Source of the DNA: Debaryomyces hansenii CBS767
Taxonomy: Eukaryota; Ascomycota; Pichiomycetes; Serinales; Debaryomycetaceae
Reading direction: 5' to 3'
Length of the DNA: 64,000 nucleotides
Assembly (NCBI RefSeq): GCF_000006445.2
Contig: NC_006047.2
Location: 1,943,516 to 2,007,515, forward strand
Part shown: in pieces, positions 31,958 to 42,176 of the stretch
Layout: every line of letters starts with the position of its first letter
Numbering within the stretch: the stretch's first letter is position 1
Made by a program: the position numbers and the translations under genes
The notes under the pieces: generated by a model
The model's input: the letters and a program-made list of their open reading frames with translations, nothing else
What the model was told of the DNA's origin: nothing
Database searches by the model: none

Positions 31958-33214
31958 ATGACTAGAAATATTGGCAAGGAACAGAGAGAATTGAAGTATA
32001 AACTAAGACCTTTCATTGAAGCTCAACCTTCAAAATCAAATATTAAACCTGTGGAATTAGATGCAATAGATTTATCCTTATTTAGGGAAGGGCCAGAGTT
32101 TTTGGCGCAAAGGAAAAAATTAGCCGCCAAATTAGAGAACTCTTTATCTACGTATGGCTTTTTTTCATTGATCAATCATGGAATTGATATACTGACTTTT
32201 GATCGCTTAAGATCAATTGCCCAATGTATCTTAGAATTGCCTGAAGAGATTAAAAGAAAGCACCTTGCTGGTGCTTTAAAATCGGATGAAGAAGTTAGGT
32301 CTAGGTCTTTAGGTGGTGAAAGAGGTGCTGGCTTCAAACCTAGGGGTTATTGGCTGATGAAAAATGGAGTAGTGGATGCAATAGAGCACTATAATTTTAG
32401 AGATTTACAGCAACCGGAATTTTTCGACGAGGATAAAAATTATCCGGACTTAGTTAGATATTACTTACCAGAAGTTGCTAGTTATTATAGATTCTTGCAC
32501 TCCTCCATCTTAAGAAAGCTAACAATATTATGCGATCTTATCTTGGAACTTCCGGAAGGATTCCTTTGGGAAAATTATTTCAAGGTCACTGAAAATAATC
32601 ATCATAATTCCGGTAATGGTTTTGGAAGATTCATGTTATATCATTCAATGGATCCGAAGGAGGAGGAAAAGGTGGACAAAAATTGGCTTCGGGGTCATTC
32701 AGATGGTTCTGCTTTTACATTTATTACTTCGCAGCCGATTATGTCCCTACAAATCAGGGATTATTTCACAGGTGAATGGAAATATGTAGGTCATACTCCA
32801 GGAGGGTTGATAGTAAATATTGGAGATGCTATGGAATTTATCACTGGGGGATATTTTAAATCTTCAATCCATAGGGTAGTGTCACCCCCTGATGATCAGA
32901 AAAACTTCCAAAGATTAGTCTTAATTTATTTCTGTAACCCAAAATATTCTGCAACCTTAGATCCAGAACCTTTAAATTCTGCGAAACTAAAAAGACTGGG
33001 GTATATAAAGCCAAAAATATGGGAGAAAATTACGTTTTCTCAATGGGATGATGAAAAAGGTAGATTATTTGGTAAAAAAGAAGTTAATGATGTAGCAGGT
33101 GATGAACCAAACTTAGTCCTACTATTTGGTAGACTCCATGAAAGATGGCATCAAGCCGAGCAAGATTTTTCACTTGAGGCTGCAAAGAAAAAATTCAAGG
33201 TTATCGAAGTATGA
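31958..33214 (+). CDS. 2-oxoglutarate/Fe(II)-dependent oxygenase (isopenicillin-N-synthase-like fold)
   Basis: This is a 418-residue dioxygenase with the DIOX_N domain first (about 31-150, containing LSTYGFFSLINHGI) and the catalytic jelly roll after it (about 220-330). The iron facial triad is His247-x-Asp249 (RGHSDGSAFT) and His305 (SSIHRVVS). Arg319 in RLVLIYF is the expected 2-oxoglutarate contact. Such single-gene oxygenases in fungi act on diverse small molecules, and the substrate cannot be named. It follows the transporter on the same strand and is followed on the other strand by the CFEM gene, 87 bp apart at the 3' ends. Confidence 0.85.
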   Translation: MTRNIGKEQRELKYKLRPFIEAQPSKSNIKPVELDAIDLSLFREGPEFLAQRKKLAAKLENSLSTYGFFSLINHGIDILTFDRLRSIAQCILELPEEIKRKHLAGALKSDEEVRSRSLGGERGAGFKPRGYWLMKNGVVDAIEHYNFRDLQQPEFFDEDKNYPDLVRYYLPEVASYYRFLHSSILRKLTILCDLILELPEGFLWENYFKVTENNHHNSGNGFGRFMLYHSMDPKEEEKVDKNWLRGHSDGSAFTFITSQPIMSLQIRDYFTGEWKYVGHTPGGLIVNIGDAMEFITGGYFKSSIHRVVSPPDDQKNFQRLVLIYFCNPKYSATLDPEPLNSAKLKRLGYIKPKIWEKITFSQWDDEKGRLFGKKEVNDVAGDEPNLVLLFGRLHERWHQAEQDFSLEAAKKKFKVIEV

Positions 33215-33301
33215 GAGAGAGGCTCCATAACGAGTCAATATTATGTACAATGTAATGTATATTGAAGAACTTTAACATATTATAAACATCTAGCTATGTA
33301 A

Positions 33302-33718
33302 TCAATTCTGTGAAGTAACTGTGGCTTCAGCAGCAGATTGTAAAGCGGTCGCATCACTGGCTTGAATATACCAGTATGGACTTGGAACACCCGCACTGGA
33401 ACAAATAGAGGTAGCTAAACTGGTTGCAGTTGAAACATCACCGCCCTTACAATTTTCGGCAATACATTCAGCAACTGGAGCACCCCAGTTTGACATAACA
33501 CAAAGACAGCCTGGATCCCAGTATGGACATGGTGTGCTATCAGTGTCTTCTTTGACACACGACTGAGCACATTCAGGGAGTTTCGAATAAATTGGATCAG
33601 CAAAACCATTTATAGTTGCAGTGTGTGCAACAGATGGATACGTTGCATAGTCTTCGGCGCTAGCTGAGCTCGCATAAAATGATACAATCGCAGTAGCCAA
33701 TAAATTGAAGGAAATCAT
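33302..33718 (-). CDS. Secreted CFEM-domain protein (Csa2-like haemophore candidate)
   Basis: This is a 138-residue secreted protein. The signal peptide is residues 1-21 (MISFNLL...ASSASA). The CFEM domain has eight cysteines at 50, 54, 64, 71, 73, 85, 90 and 106, with Asp68 in WDPGCLC, the position that ligates haem iron in Candida CFEM haemophores. The Ser/Thr-rich tail is very short and there is no hydrophobic C-terminus, so no GPI anchor is predicted; this resembles the small soluble Csa2 type. The first ATG in frame is at 33718. It probably binds haem or iron outside the cell, by family inference. Confidence 0.85.
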   Translation of the reverse strand: MISFNLLATAIVSFYASSASAEDYATYPSVAHTATINGFADPIYSKLPECAQSCVKEDTDSTPCPYWDPGCLCVMSNWGAPVAECIAENCKGGDVSTATSLATSICSSAGVPSPYWYIQASDATALQSAAEATVTSQN

Positions 33719-34165
33719 GTTCTTCAAAGTAAAACTAACAGTATAATTGTATAAAGCTAAATTTTCATTCCAGAGATTGGACTAACGCCTACCCATTAGT
33801 GGTAGTTCATGAAAACAATGCCAATGAGTTTGGAAATGCTAAAAGCCAATCAATATCTTTTTAACATGAAAGTACTTCGAGTATTTCCGGCAACGGGTTA
33901 TCTGATGTATTAGATAAAATGAACAATAAAATAGCATCTATAATGCATGAACGTAAAATGAAATTCATTTAAGCCAAGAATTTTTACATTTGTTCGGCAA
34001 TGAATATATCGGATTTGAGTGTAACGAGACAGTTACAGTAGTAAATACTCAGTGAAAAAAGTAGACCAGGCACTCGCATAGTAAATCAGACGGTAAATAG
34101 GAAATGAAACTTGGAATTGAAAGTATTATATATTATTGATATCTAAAAAATGTTTATCACAACAA
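33719..34165. other. Intergenic region upstream of CFEM gene
   Basis: 447 bp with no gene. A short inverted repeat CTACC-N7-GGTAG lies at about 33788-33804, roughly 70 bp before the CFEM start. Confidence 0.45.
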
Positions 34166-35692
34166 TCATGCAGAGACCAAAGTATCTTCTATATTTAATG
34201 TTCTATCTTTGAGTTTGTAAAATAAGCTTTCCAAATAAGTTGCACCTTCATTTATCTCGTTGAGGAACTTAGAATCTTCTTCAAATGGATTTTTTCTACC
34301 TTTAGGTGAATAAGTATGAAGTTTATCAATGAAATTGCCTTTCACCGCATCATGTGTATAATAATGAAAGAATAGATTATTAGCAGTGCCTTCAATATGA
34401 TTTTTCTCCCATGCAAGTTGTTCCTCTTTCGTTGGTAAAGTTTTAGCATTGGACCATATGCCTGCAATAGCAGAAGCACTTGCTTCAATAGTATGGAAAT
34501 TGATGGTAGAAATTGCAACCCCAACAGTTGCTAAAGTTGGATCTTCAATAGAAAACGTGTCATAATAAAGTCCACTGACTCGACTTAAATTTGATGGTTC
34601 AATAACTTTTAAATATTTATTAAGAAATGGATAATGATAGTGATATCCTGTAGCTAATAAGATAACGTCAAAATCCTTTTCTTTGGTACCATCAGAAAAT
34701 AGAACTTCATTAGATTCCGGTAGAAATCTCTCAATGACAGGCTTCGTGGAAATTCCTTCCGACTCAACCGCTTTATCAATCCAAGGAAACACAAGGTGTG
34801 GCCCTCGTTTAGATATAAAAGTTTCTTTGGCTAGAGGTACGACATACTGCAAAATATTTGCACTACTGAAGCTTCCTCCAACTATTAGCACCTTCTTATC
34901 CTTAAAGCTTTGCGCAGATCTATAAGACTTGGAGTGTATTAATATATCTGGATGCAGTTCATTAAACTTGGCTAATCCTTCAATATGGGGTATATTGGGA
35001 ACAGTATAGTGACCATTTGCTATTACAACTGCATCAAATTCCTCCTGATACCATTCTTCATTACCAGTTGATGTATGTCTTACAGTAACAACCCATTTAT
35101 CGTTACTTTTGAAAAGACCTTCTACCCTAGAATTTTTTCGAACGTAATCATCTAAGTTTTCTTTATCGACGAAGTCGCTAAATCTCTTAGAAAGCTCATC
35201 ATGAGATAGGAAAGGATAGATAGTTCGTGATTTATCCAAATATTTTGCCTCGTTAGGTAAATAAGAGAATCTTGTGAATCTTGAAGGGATATTTGTAAAT
35301 AATCCAGGGAATACTCCACTTTTGTTCCACTCGAGCTCTCGAGCTATTGGATCTAATTTTCTAATAACAGGCTTATGAACCGAAGTTTTTTGTAAATTGT
35401 CTGGAATTGGTTGACTTGGATGGATGATATCCGGGTCGGCATACGATTCAGTATCAAGCAAATCTTGTGGTGGTATTGGAAGATCTGAATCTGCACCAGA
35501 CGTTGCCCAGATCCCCCCTACTTTATCTTTTTGTTCAAATGCGACAATCTTAGTAAACTTGGGATCTATCGAGTTGGCGCTTCCAATAGTTGAAGAACCG
35601 TCTTTGTTGGTGTGCAAAAATTCATATAACGAAGCAAGACCGCCAGGTCCCGCTCCAATTATAGCTATCGATTGTATGTCAAGTTTTGTCAT
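34166..35692 (-). CDS. Flavin-containing monooxygenase (FMO-like)
   Basis: This is a 508-residue FAD/NADPH monooxygenase. The FAD-binding GAGPGG is at 13-18, the linker VVIANGHYTVPNIPHIEG near 222-239, the NADPH-binding segment VGGSFSSA at 271-278, and ATGYHYHYPF near 346. It resembles fungal Fmo1-like proteins that oxidise thiols or amines. The strict FMO fingerprint FxGxxxHxxxY is not clear. It is cytosolic, with no membrane tail. A 12-bp tandem repeat lies directly before the start codon (35697-35728). Confidence 0.82.
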   Translation of the reverse strand: MTKLDIQSIAIIGAGPGGLASLYEFLHTNKDGSSTIGSANSIDPKFTKIVAFEQKDKVGGIWATSGADSDLPIPPQDLLDTESYADPDIIHPSQPIPDNLQKTSVHKPVIRKLDPIARELEWNKSGVFPGLFTNIPSRFTRFSYLPNEAKYLDKSRTIYPFLSHDELSKRFSDFVDKENLDDYVRKNSRVEGLFKSNDKWVVTVRHTSTGNEEWYQEEFDAVVIANGHYTVPNIPHIEGLAKFNELHPDILIHSKSYRSAQSFKDKKVLIVGGSFSSANILQYVVPLAKETFISKRGPHLVFPWIDKAVESEGISTKPVIERFLPESNEVLFSDGTKEKDFDVILLATGYHYHYPFLNKYLKVIEPSNLSRVSGLYYDTFSIEDPTLATVGVAISTINFHTIEASASAIAGIWSNAKTLPTKEEQLAWEKNHIEGTANNLFFHYYTHDAVKGNFIDKLHTYSPKGRKNPFEEDSKFLNEINEGATYLESLFYKLKDRTLNIEDTLVSA

Positions 35693-35696
35693 AATT

Positions 35697-35728
35697 GATC
35701 GTTAACTTGATCGTTAACTTAATCGTTC
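35697..35728. repeat. 12-bp tandem repeat in the FMO leader
   Basis: GATCGTTAACTT occurs twice in direct succession (35697-35720), followed by a partial third copy AATCGTTC. It begins 5 bp upstream of the FMO start codon, so it is in the 5' untranslated leader or core promoter. Confidence 0.85.
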
Positions 35729-36989
35729 TTTTTCTGTTATATTTCCTTATTTATAGCCGAATATAACTGTGGATGCAGTGATGCCACTGTTGCAAAATGA
35801 TTCAACGAGTTCTAATTATTACAGAATACTAAAGAACAATGTTCGTCGCGTTAAGGTAAAAACAGGTAAATATGTCGTTAAATTCAGTGCTACAGAAGTC
35901 ATTAGCTGATTAAAACAAGCTTATCCTTCAACATAAACTACTGATAAAAACCAAAATACGAAGTAGAGAAGACTAATAGTAGTACCATCGTCCATTCAAG
36001 TGACAACGCTGAGTAAAATTCCTTCAGTTGAGTGCAAAAGTTTTAATATGTGGCGCTGGTAGAAGAAACCACGCAAATTAATGTGGTTTAATGAAATTCC
36101 ATTCACCAAATAAGCAGAAGACACGAAAATTCTCATGAATCACCCAATTTCTCATGTCCTTAAATAGTTTACTGTGGCGATTTTCATATTGTCTCACGGC
36201 CAGTTCTGATATAACGGCTTCGTAATACACATACAACGATGTAAATTCAATTTTGCTAATTGAATCTTATTGTCTATTCGGATATAATATATTAAATAAA
36301 AATTACCAAAAGAAACCGAAATTTTGTAACTGTTAACTGAAGTTAATAAAATAATAGTTATGAAAATCTGGAATTTCTTTTGCTTTAATAATAGTTTATC
36401 CCAATATCTTGGGATTTTTCACATTACACTGGGAATGTGATACCGAAATTCTCATTTACTCTCATTAATCTGCGATCTGATTATATCATAATGATTTGAT
36501 AGATTGCCATAACCAGCATATGGCTTTGAAACAGAACCGACCTGAAGGTTCGTCTACAGATGTTTTTATTACGATTAGACTTAACCGTATAAATTATCAT
36601 CCGGAGATGACCTCCTTCTGCGTATTATTAACTTCTGTGCCTTTTAATCGATACAATTTACTTAAAACCTAATGCATGTTATCAATAGGGGTTTAATTGG
36701 AGTAATCAAAAAGGACAATTGAACAGATAAGGATACTTCCTAAAGTGATAAATTTTGTTCCTTATCTTTGATTACGCACAAAATGCATCGATTGGTTACT
36801 ATTTTTTTATTTGGTCGCTACCGAAGAACCGGAGAATGCCGCATCGATCAAATTTTTCGTCTATTGATAATTATTTACACGACCAGTGATAACAAAAATT
36901 TTTTTCGTTTAAAGGCATCGAAATTTCTTGAACTAATCAACAACAAACCATCTATATTCTATAGGTATCATATAAAAATACGATAAGAG
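35729..36989. other. Divergent promoter region FMO / permease
   Basis: 1.26 kb with no supported gene. An inverted repeat GAACC-N8-GGTTC lies near 36535. A short open frame just before the permease start (36768-36986) has no protein-like features and is treated as leader. Confidence 0.5.
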
Positions 36990-38543
36990 ATGAGTCAGTC
37001 AGATCTTGAAAAAAATATCGATAACGTTGGTGATACCAAGAAGAAGAGTTCGTTGGATAGCTTCGAACACTCGTTGGAAGATGAGCTGAGGCAGACAGAG
37101 GTTAAAACCAAAAAGAGTTCATGGTTCGATATTATGGCGTCGCTGTTAAATGCAGAAACAAAAGGTATTGAAATAGTGACTGATGAAGAGAAAGGTAATG
37201 ATTCTATATGGAATGCCGTCACTATGTGGCTATCAGCAGATTTGGTTATTGCAACATTCGCCTTGGGAGCACTTGGAGTTACTGTATTCCACCTCAGCTT
37301 CTGGCAATGTGTGTTAACAATTTTATCTTTTTCCTTATTAGGTGTCTTTCCAGTTGCCTATTTATCTATATTCGGACCTAAATTAGGTTTAAGACAAATT
37401 GTTCTATCTAAGTTTTTGGTAGGCGACTATTGTATGAGGATATTTGCTTTCATTAATGTTATTGCCTGTGTTGGTTGGGGTGCAGTTAATATTATGAGTG
37501 CTGCTCAATTATTGCACATTGTGAATAATGGTGCTCTCCCACCTTGGGCTGGGTGTTTGATTTTAGTCATCTGTACGATTATTGTCTCATTCTTTGGATA
37601 CCACGTTATTCATATGTACGAAACGTGGTCATGGGTACCCAATGCAGTTGCATTTATTGCAATAATTGCAAGAATGGCTAAGTCTGGTAACTTCACGTAT
37701 GGAGAAATGATCGGAGGCCCAACAACAGCAGGTAATGTTTTAAGTTTTGGTGGTACTATTTTTGGTTTTGCCACTGGATGGACTACTTATGCTTCAGATT
37801 ATACAGTGTATCAACCTAGAGATGTTAGTTCAGCCAAGATCTTTTTTGGTATCTTTGCTATGTTGTATTCAACTTTAATATTCACCTTAATATTGGGTGC
37901 AGCTTGCGCTACTGGTACTCTTACCAACCTGCGTTGGGCGGAGCTTTATGCTGATAAGTCGATTGGGGGTTTAGTCTATGCTATCTTAGTGGAAGATTCC
38001 TTACACGGTTTCGGGGAATTCTTATGTGTTCTTTTAGCTTTGTCGCTCATTGCCAACAACATTCCGAATATGTACTCTCTTGGTTTATCAGCTCAAGCGG
38101 CATGGTCACCAATGGCCAAAGTCCCAAGATTAGTGTGGACTCTTTTAGGGAATTTTGCTACGTTGGCAGTCTGTATTCCAGCATACTACGAATTCGAAGA
38201 GGTGATGGATAATTTCATGAACATGATTGGATATTACTTGGCGATTTACCAGGCCATGAGTTTTTCTGAGCATTTTATTCATAGAAGAGGTAACTTTGCT
38301 AATTACGATTATGAAAATTTCGATAGTAAGTTGTCTTATCCTATTGGTATCGCAGGAATTTTTGGTTTTTGTTGTGGGATTGCGGGAGTTGTTTTAGGTA
38401 TAAATCAAGTATGGTACTCGGGTGTACTTGCACGCAAAATTGGTGAAAATGGTGGTGATATTGGATTTGAATTAGGCTTCAGCTTTGCATTTGTTGGGTT
38501 CAATTTGGTTAGACCCTTTGAAAAGAAATATATCGGTCGTTAA
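36990..38543 (+). CDS. Purine-cytosine permease (Fcy2/NCS1 family)
   Basis: This is a 517-residue NCS1 nucleobase:cation symporter with a charged cytosolic N-terminus of about 75 residues and twelve predicted membrane segments. The recognisable family stretches are DSIWNAVTMWLSADLVIATFALG, the segment beginning GCLILVICTIIVSFFGY, and FGFATGWTTYASDYTVYQP. It imports cytosine, adenine, guanine or hypoxanthine with protons, by family. D. hansenii-type yeasts usually have several paralogues, so no symbol is assigned. Confidence 0.88.
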   Translation: MSQSDLEKNIDNVGDTKKKSSLDSFEHSLEDELRQTEVKTKKSSWFDIMASLLNAETKGIEIVTDEEKGNDSIWNAVTMWLSADLVIATFALGALGVTVFHLSFWQCVLTILSFSLLGVFPVAYLSIFGPKLGLRQIVLSKFLVGDYCMRIFAFINVIACVGWGAVNIMSAAQLLHIVNNGALPPWAGCLILVICTIIVSFFGYHVIHMYETWSWVPNAVAFIAIIARMAKSGNFTYGEMIGGPTTAGNVLSFGGTIFGFATGWTTYASDYTVYQPRDVSSAKIFFGIFAMLYSTLIFTLILGAACATGTLTNLRWAELYADKSIGGLVYAILVEDSLHGFGEFLCVLLALSLIANNIPNMYSLGLSAQAAWSPMAKVPRLVWTLLGNFATLAVCIPAYYEFEEVMDNFMNMIGYYLAIYQAMSFSEHFIHRRGNFANYDYENFDSKLSYPIGIAGIFGFCCGIAGVVLGINQVWYSGVLARKIGENGGDIGFELGFSFAFVGFNLVRPFEKKYIGR

Positions 38544-39613
38544 GAGATTAATCGGTATTTTTCGATTAATTCTCTATAGAATATCCAAAACTTCTGATCC
38601 CTAAATACCCAAGGGATAATTGTTAGCGAGATCATAATATATATCAGATAAACTTTCATTTATCTCACGATATCATAATAATTGGTAGCTTTGGATTAAT
38701 TATGCATATCAGGATGTATGTCTATGAAGAAAACCTCATTTCTATTTTCTTGTATAAAATCAGTAACTTTAATCTTGTTAATAATAAAGAATAGGAAATA
38801 GTTGAAAGCCTTTACTGCATAATTACTTGAGTCTACTGCACTATGAGCTCGATGTTCGTAATTTCTAAAATCATTCTTCAAGACCAACTGCAATTTGGCA
38901 TAAATAATAATTATTCTGCGCTATCCAGATTTCCAACGCAATTGCGAGATTATAATGCACGCCGTTATTATGGCATAATTTGGTGCAGTTTTGATCGACA
39001 AGTGATCGGCAAATTGTTATGTAGGGAGACAAAAAAAAATACTGAGTTTATCAAAGCATTTTGGATACTATGTCTCACAGAAGTAGACTCTCGATATAAT
39101 ATAAAGTCACCACTTTCGTCTTTCTAATTTCTACTGTATTTTCATTGGTCTAATTAAGCAAGAAAAAGAGTGTTTTAATAGTATTGTCCTTTTTTTGCCC
39201 ACTGTTATCTTGGACTCTACTTTACAAATTTTAATACAGTCGATTATATCTAAAGAAATGAAAATAATCTTATTACTCATTAATAACTGGCAACATTAGA
39301 AATTATATCTAAAATATATTATTTCTCGATAAAAATTTACAAAACGAAAATATTTACTGCTGATTTTTAATTCATAATATAAGTTACTTACTTACCAATC
39401 AAGGATCTTTCATGAATGATAATTATCAAGTAACGATACTAAATAGATTTTAGTTGATTCCTTGAAGTGATGTTCGCATAATTGCTTGCTGTTTAGATGA
39501 CCATAATCATAATTCCCTGCAATCATTTTATTGGAAACAACCTCAATAGAACAGCCTAGCTTATTTAATATATTTTAGGCAATTGATTTTTAATAGCTTC
39601 AAATTTGTAAAGA
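38544..39613. other. Intergenic region
   Basis: 1.07 kb, AT-rich. Open frames of 65-94 codons on both strands (for example 38843-39127) show no family features and lie in low-complexity AT sequence. No RNA gene is recognised. Confidence 0.45.
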
Positions 39614-40816
39614 ATGCCACTTAACGCTATTGATTACGAAAAGAAAATTTACGAAAGAGGTCTTAAGTTTGAAAGGCCACCCATCACTTGTGATAGTACT
39701 AAATGGGCAGAACTTGCTAAGAATAGAATTTCAGCTGAATCAGCAGGTTATGTATGGGGATAACAATGCAGGGACGCGTGAAACTCATGATAAGAATTTA
39801 TCATCATTTAAGAAATGGTCAATAGTTCCCAATCGTCTTGTAAAGTCGCCGGGATTACCGGACATTACATCAGAAATATTTGGTGAGAAACTATCTTTTC
39901 CGCTTGCCCTAGCACCAGTTGGTGTTCAAACTATCTTTAACCCTGAAGGTGAAGTGGGCACTTCGTCAGCTGCAGCTGACGTAGGAGTTCCCTATATTCT
40001 AAGCACTGCATCCGCTACAAGCATAGAGAAAGTTGCTCATGCAAATGGAGATGGTACAAGATGGTATCAATTATATTGGCCTTCTAATTATCACAATGAT
40101 ATTACAATAAGTATTCTCAAGAGAGCCAGAGCTGCCGGTGTTAGTACTTTAGTACTAACGTTAGATACGTATCTTTTAGGATGGAGACCTAGTGATATGG
40201 ATAATGGATATAATCCTTTTCTACGCAATGACTCTATTGGCGTTGAGGTTGGATTCAGTGACCCTGTGTTCCAGAAATATTTCAAAGAAAAATACGACGT
40301 ACAAATTTTTGAAGATTTTCAAGCTGCAAGTGAATGGGCAGGGATAATTTTCCCAGGAACAAGTCATAGTTGGGAAGATTTGAAATTTCTCAAGGAGCAT
40401 TGGCATGGCCCAATTGTTCTAAAGGGAATACAGTCAGTTGCAGATGCTCAACGATGTGTAGATACCAAGGTTCAAGGAATTGTTGCTTCCAACCATGGTG
40501 GCCGACAACAAGATGGAGGCGTCTGCTCTCTCACAATGATCCCTAAGATATATGATGCTGTAAAAGGTCAAATGAATATAATTTTTGATTCTGGAATTCG
40601 GTCTGGATCAGACATTGTTAAGGCTTTAGCACTTGGAGCTGATTTGGTATTGATAGGAAGACCATAGATCTATGGACTTTCATTAAGTGGAAAAGAAGGT
40701 GTAAAGCACGCATTAGGATGACTCTAGGAGAGTTGGAATTAACACTTCATTTAGTTGGTATCCCGTCAATTTCAAAAAATGTGCTTAATCAGAATATTTT
40801 GGTATATGAAGGATAG
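39614..40816 (+). pseudogene. FMN-dependent alpha-hydroxyacid oxidase / lactate-2-monooxygenase-like, broken
   Basis: The sequence reads as a complete FMN hydroxyacid-oxidising enzyme of about 400 residues with three disabling changes. The N-terminal frame (MPLNAIDYEKKIYERG) is left by a frameshift near 39757 in the GYV..NAGTRET region. In the main frame the FMN/substrate residues are visible: LALAPVGVQ, STASATS, WYQLYWP, LTLDT, LKGIQ and SNHGGRQQDG (catalytic His). The GRP that should continue into the last helix is followed by TAG at 40665-40667. A second frameshift lies near 40719. The ancestral stop is at 40814-40816. The lesions are few, so inactivation is recent. Confidence 0.88.
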
Positions 40817-41415
40817 GAAATAGTAGTAGTATAATACGTCGTCTTCATATCTAGGATTATTCCTTATAATAATTTCTCTATCCTATAGGTCTAAATAGTG
40901 ACAATAATAAGACTTACACTTTCTGATAGTTGACATTAAAATTTTAATATGAAATTAAAATAGGCAGAAGTTTAAAATTTCCTATTGTTGTAATTCATCA
41001 TAAATAATCTCCATTAGATAGAGTAATATTTTATAAACTGCACGTTTTTAATATTTTCTCAAAAGTAGTTTCAGAGGATTTGCGGCAACATTTATTCAAG
41101 TTTAATTTTGCGTGCAATTCCTTGAACTGGAGTAGGTTTGACGGGGTTTCAGATCATACTAATTTTGAGGGGAGGAAATATTCACATTTCCGGTACCTGA
41201 TGAAACTTTCCACGCATAATGATGCAATCAGATTTCATGTTCACGTAAATTATTTGTAGTCCCCACATTATTACAGATTTCCGTGAAGCTGTACGTAAAC
41301 CCCCAATCGATTCCGACATTATCTTTAAATCATCTGTATTTAAGTAACGGTAATTCCTTCTTTTTAGAGAAATGTAACTCCCTTTATTGAAAAATAAAAC
41401 TTCATTGATTTTAAT
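40817..41415. other. Intergenic region
   Basis: 599 bp between two pseudogenes on the same strand. No gene recognised. Confidence 0.45.
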
Positions 41416-41935
41416 ATGACAATTAAATATTATGATGATATAGTTGTTGGCGGTAGAGTTGGTGGTATCACTCAGTTATTCAAACTAGGAGAGCCTGGCT
41501 ATTATGTTCATGGATTTGAAAGAGGTTTATTCTTAGGTGGGGTCAGGCATCACAATCGTTATCCTGGTGCAAGGGTTGATCAGAAATCCCAACATATCAA
41601 CTTTGATTAAAAGAAACACGTAAGGACTGGGTATGTTTCGAAAGATTCCCAGGATATAAGGAATTACAAGACTAATTTGCATTTGTTGATACTCAAATTA
41701 ATGCTAGCCAAGATTTCACTTTTGAATCTAATATGTGGGAATCTCATTAAAATAATAAGGAAATCACTGTGGGAAATCACTGTAACTGGTAATGACGCTG
41801 GAAAATACAGATGTAAAAGTTTAATTCTCTGTATTGGGTTTGCTTCAAAACAATTGTATCCAAACATTGATATATAGAGATGCGTTCAAAGGAGTCTCAT
41901 TTCATAATGCAGACTGGCCACGAGAAGGCGTGGAT
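41416..41935 (+). pseudogene. Baeyer-Villiger-type monooxygenase, 5' remnant
   Basis: The first 64 codons give YYDDIVVGGRVGG, a damaged GxGxxG FAD motif, then a segment matching GG..NRYPGAR of Baeyer-Villiger monooxygenases, before an in-frame stop at 41608. Further matches are scattered over the three frames: a KELQ.Y-like helix (about 41655), RCKSLILCIGFAS (the rarylv.atG strand) at about 41810, and FKGVSFHNADWPREGVD near 41888-41933. The similarity stops abruptly there. The second half of the gene is absent. This is a second, independent copy of the family whose other remnant is at 24417-25399. Confidence 0.83.
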
Positions 41936-42176
41936 AATCTGGATCAAAATGGTCGCTACATTCATATTCACAATCTGAGTATATCTTGGCATAATGCTCG
42001 GCAACAAGTGGATCTTGAAAAACGTGTTCCAACTTCTCAGATGAGCTGTCGGACTCAACTTCGTATTCCTTGTTAATAATATCAACTTGCTTCTTTCCCT
42101 GTCCTCTGAAAAGTCTCAAGCCCATCTTTACTCTCAACCAAAATTTGGTTGCGGATTTTTCCTTATCTCTACTCAA
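41934..42176 (-). pseudogene. N-terminal fragment of an MFS transporter-like protein (tentative)
   Basis: An open frame on the minus strand reads as a soluble acidic/basic N-terminus ending YSDCEYECSDHFDPDYP. This resembles the cytosolic N-termini of allantoate/nicotinate-type MFS permeases just before the first membrane helix. It has no ATG (it begins from TTG) and ends at about 41934, exactly where the neighbouring monooxygenase remnant stops. The fragment therefore appears truncated by the same breakpoint. Family assignment is weak. Confidence 0.35.

Noticed and set aside
36768..36986. Small gene just before the purine-cytosine permease
   Set aside because: No protein-like composition and it ends 3 bp before the permease ATG. 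Treated as leader or promoter.
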